Assembly: GCA_937936215.1 (NCBI GenBank)
Contig: CALGWX010000266.1
Span: 1 to 8,802 of the forward strand
Source: an uncultured Burkholderiaceae bacterium
GTDB lineage: Bacteria > Pseudomonadota > Gammaproteobacteria > Burkholderiales > Burkholderiaceae_F
Length of the DNA: 8,802 nt
Reading direction: 5' to 3'
The first letter of the stretch is position 1. Each line of letters opens with the position of its first letter. Of the stretch, positions 7,176 to 8,802 are shown piece after piece. The translations under genes were made by a program, and so were the position numbers. The notes beneath the pieces were generated by a model. The model had not been told where the DNA came from, searched no databases, and worked only from the letters and a program-made list of their open reading frames with translations.

Positions 7176-8039
7176 CTATCCGCGCCGACGACGCATCGCC
7201 GCAAGGCCCGCAAGTCCAACACCAAGCAGGGCCATCGTGCCCGGCTCCGGCACCGTGCCCTGACGCTGGACCTCGAAGTTGTAGGACGCCGAGTTCTGGC
7301 CGATCGTCCAGCTGATGTTGTCGACCGCGCCGGTGAATACGCCGTTCCATCCCGAACCAACACCCGCCGAGAAGCCGACCACGACTGCGCGTGCGAGCGC
7401 CGTGTCTGCCTGCCACTGCCCGAGGGTCACGTTGTAACCTCCAGTCGCAAACCCCAAGGCGCCGAAACTCCACAAGTTCGTCGATGCGCCGATCACGTCG
7501 GTGACCCACTGATCGGTGAGCGTCGGAAGCGAGTTATAGGCGCGCTCAAACACGAGCCCAGCGCGATCTGCGCCCGTCAACGGATCGCCATCCAGGTCGA
7601 GCAGCACGCGCAACGCCGGGTGCTGAACGGCGGGATTCGTGCTCGTCGAGACCCGGTACCAGTCGTAGCCGAAACTGCTCAGTTGCGAGAACGAGCCGAG
7701 CGACGCACCCGAATAGAAGTTTCCGGAGATATTCACGGCGCTCGGCAGGAACTCGATATCTGCCTTGGCGGAGCCGCTCAGGCTGCTGAAGTAGGCCGAG
7801 CCATTGCCGGAGCGCGGATACGAGTCGTTGATGCCGACGACACCGCTATTGCGCACGTTGTTGTAGTACCAGCCTGTGCTGCCGACGGCCTGGCCCTGGT
7901 TCGTCGTGCCGGCATTGGTGAAGTTGTCGCCGGGCGCAGGGTTGTTCGCCAACACGATCGCGGCTTCCGCAGTCGTGAGCGCGGCGAGAGAAAGCGTGCA
8001 GGCAACGATGGCGGTCGCGAGGGTTTGCCTTGGCTGCAT
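7176..8039 (-). CDS. PEP-CTERM sorting-domain exported protein (B)
   Basis: This 287-residue protein has a Sec signal peptide at 1-26 (Q-P-R-Q start, hydrophobic core, A-E-A cleavage site). Its C-terminus is a full PEP-CTERM signal: V-P-E-P-G-T (263-268), a short glycine/leucine/alanine helix, and R-R-R-R-G. It should be exported and processed by an exosortase. The ectodomain (about 28-260) is rich in Gly, Ser, Asn and aromatic residues, has no cysteine, and contains an acidic stretch, LDLDGDPLTGADRAG, that could bind calcium. A later G-A-V-D-N-I-S-W-T-I strand resembles the closing strand of jelly-roll domains. I do not recognise a named family. Outside the N- and C-terminal signals it does not resemble protein A, so the pair is not a simple tandem duplication. 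ATG 8039 has AGGAG eight bases upstream, a sigma-54-like site at 8100-8115 and its own terminator. Confidence 0.92.
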   Translation of the reverse strand: MQPRQTLATAIVACTLSLAALTTAEAAIVLANNPAPGDNFTNAGTTNQGQAVGSTGWYYNNVRNSGVVGINDSYPRSGNGSAYFSSLSGSAKADIEFLPSAVNISGNFYSGASLGSFSQLSSFGYDWYRVSTSTNPAVQHPALRVLLDLDGDPLTGADRAGLVFERAYNSLPTLTDQWVTDVIGASTNLWSFGALGFATGGYNVTLGQWQADTALARAVVVGFSAGVGSGWNGVFTGAVDNISWTIGQNSASYNFEVQRQGTVPEPGTMALLGVGLAGLAAMRRRRG

Positions 8040-8099
8040 GTCGATAACTCCTGTCGAAGCTGGGGTCTTGCCTGGTGGTGCAACTCGCGTGCGTAGGAA

Positions 8100-8115
8100 T
8101 GCAAATTACGGGCCT
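8100..8115 (-). promoter_or_regulatory. Putative sigma-54 promoter of PEP-CTERM gene B
   Basis: The minus strand reads AGGCCCGTAATTTGCA, again with exact GG-N10-GC spacing and matches to GGC, CG and TTGCW of the RpoN consensus. The implied start is near 8089, giving a leader of about 50 nt before the AGGAG and ATG. The position parallels the element before gene A, which strengthens both calls. Confidence 0.6.
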
Positions 8116-8506
8116 GCCTCGGCTTGGCCTTTGGTAAACCACGCACTTAGAGCGTGACCGCCACCCGTCAGGCGGCCGATGACGCCGTCCCTGTAAAAAG
8201 TTTCGACATGGCGCTGCGGCGTCTTGCCGGCTCCGTGACAACTGCCCGCCGATCCGCCGCCGTGAGGCTCCGCCAAGAGGGCGTCACTAAGCCCTTGATG
8301 CCGCCGTCCGCGCTGCCGCGACTCGCTGCACGTCCCGCGTCCAGGCGGAGACCTCGCGCCAATGATGTCGCCCCCACTGCGGCATGGCGCTGAAGGAAGT
8401 GATTTGCGAACCTCATCCCACGCTCGACGGCATGCCTTGAAGCCAAGGCGTCTCGTAGCGGCGAACGAACGCCCGTGCCTCAGCGAAACGGGCCGCGTGT
8501 CCAGCT
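8116..8506. other. 391-bp region upstream of PEP-CTERM gene B, no supported gene
   Basis: Several overlapping frames are open here on both strands (for example 8154-8393 + and 8168-8446 -). None has a Shine-Dalgarno, a recognisable domain or the strong third-position GC pattern of neighbouring genes. The promoter-proximal part holds the TAAGTG motif (8133-8149) and a CACGC/GCGTG inverted repeat (8140-8144 with 8152-8156). The remainder could be a decayed gene, but I see no family in it. Confidence 0.5.
8133..8149 (-). promoter_or_regulatory. Motif shared by both PEP-CTERM promoters (copy B)
   Basis: The minus strand reads TAAGTGCGTGGTTTACC, the partner of the motif at 6834-6850. Here it is partly embedded in the CACGC...GCGTG inverted repeat. 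Its GG-side distance to the sigma-54-like element is almost the same as in copy A. Confidence 0.35.
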
Positions 8507-8802
8507 TCAGCACCGCAGCGGCTGCGCCATGGCCTGCGAGGCCGCTGCCAGCGCCTCGCGCAGCCGCTCGTTGCCTCGCATGCGCGTGACGAAACCCCGC
8601 TCCTGCGGCGCCCAGCGGGCGCGGACGGTCTGCACCAGCGCCTCGCGCTCGGCGTGCGGCCATGCGGCGAGATCGTCGATCCGCGCCAGGATCGGCGCGA
8701 ACTGCGCGAAGCCTTTCCGTCCGACCGCGCTCCAGCGCGACAACTCCACGCCGAGCACGCCGGCTATCCGCTGGGAAAGCCGCTGCAACGCCTCGGCGCG
8801 GC
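8507..8802 (-). CDS. Unrecognised protein, C-terminal 97 residues
   Basis: The frame is open to the right edge, so the gene begins outside the window; the in-frame TTG at 8788 is not needed as a start. The visible part has strong third-position G/C, which supports real coding. It is largely helical and charged, with several tryptophans (SRWSAVGRKGF, WPHAEREALV, RARWAPQERGF) and a final alanine-rich helix. There is no signal peptide, membrane segment or cysteine motif in this part. I cannot assign a family. Its stop is 467 bp upstream of PEP-CTERM gene B on the same strand, with no hairpin terminator seen between them. Confidence 0.65.
   Translation of the reverse strand, partial: RAEALQRLSQRIAGVLGVELSRWSAVGRKGFAQFAPILARIDDLAAWPHAEREALVQTVRARWAPQERGFVTRMRGNERLREALAAASQAMAQPLRC

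Noticed and set aside
8168..8446. Minus strand frame of 92 codons as a small gene
   Set aside because: It has no RBS, no recognisable domain, several equally long competing frames, and less coding-like third positions than its neighbours.

Overview
The window is very GC-rich, with G or C at most third codon positions. Its gene content points to a betaproteobacterium, probably Burkholderiales of the Rubrivivax/Leptothrix/Piscinibacter type: two PEP-CTERM exported proteins, a short BLUF photoreceptor, a FolE of the C-S-H-H kind and a MetE-core-like methyltransferase. This placement is inferred from families recognised by eye; no search was run. No rRNA, tRNA, CRISPR array, insertion sequence or integrase was seen.

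Layout, left to right. (1) 1-273 (+): the last 90 codons of a Rieske-type ring-hydroxylating oxygenase alpha subunit. It is followed by a 342-bp gap with one strong GC hairpin. (2) 616-1584 (+): a fold-type II PLP enzyme of the threonine dehydratase / threo-3-hydroxyaspartate dehydratase / serine racemase group. (3) 1776-2946 (-): a compact folE-BLUF pair, GTP cyclohydrolase I followed 16 nt later by a blue-light receptor that has its own strong Shine-Dalgarno and a GTG start. (4) 3137-4534 (-): an M17 leucyl aminopeptidase with all metal-site and catalytic residues. (5) 4744-5778 (+): a MetE-core-like (possibly MesD-type) methionine synthase gene. It is broken by an in-frame TAA and lacks a canonical start codon at the position set by its Shine-Dalgarno. 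(6) 5856-8039 (-): two tandem PEP-CTERM protein genes. Each has its own hairpin terminator and a sigma-54-like GG-N10-GC element about 50-60 bp before its start codon. (7) 8507-8802 (-): the 3' end of an unrecognised gene.

How the parts fit. Regions 1-4 look like ordinary metabolic chromosome. folE-BLUF is the only clear operon and joins pterin/folate synthesis to a light sensor. The PEP-CTERM pair should be exported, processed by an exosortase encoded elsewhere, and probably co-regulated by RpoN with a PrsR-like activator. The most notable observations are the recently damaged methionine synthase gene, the folE-BLUF linkage, and the matching promoter architecture of the two PEP-CTERM genes.
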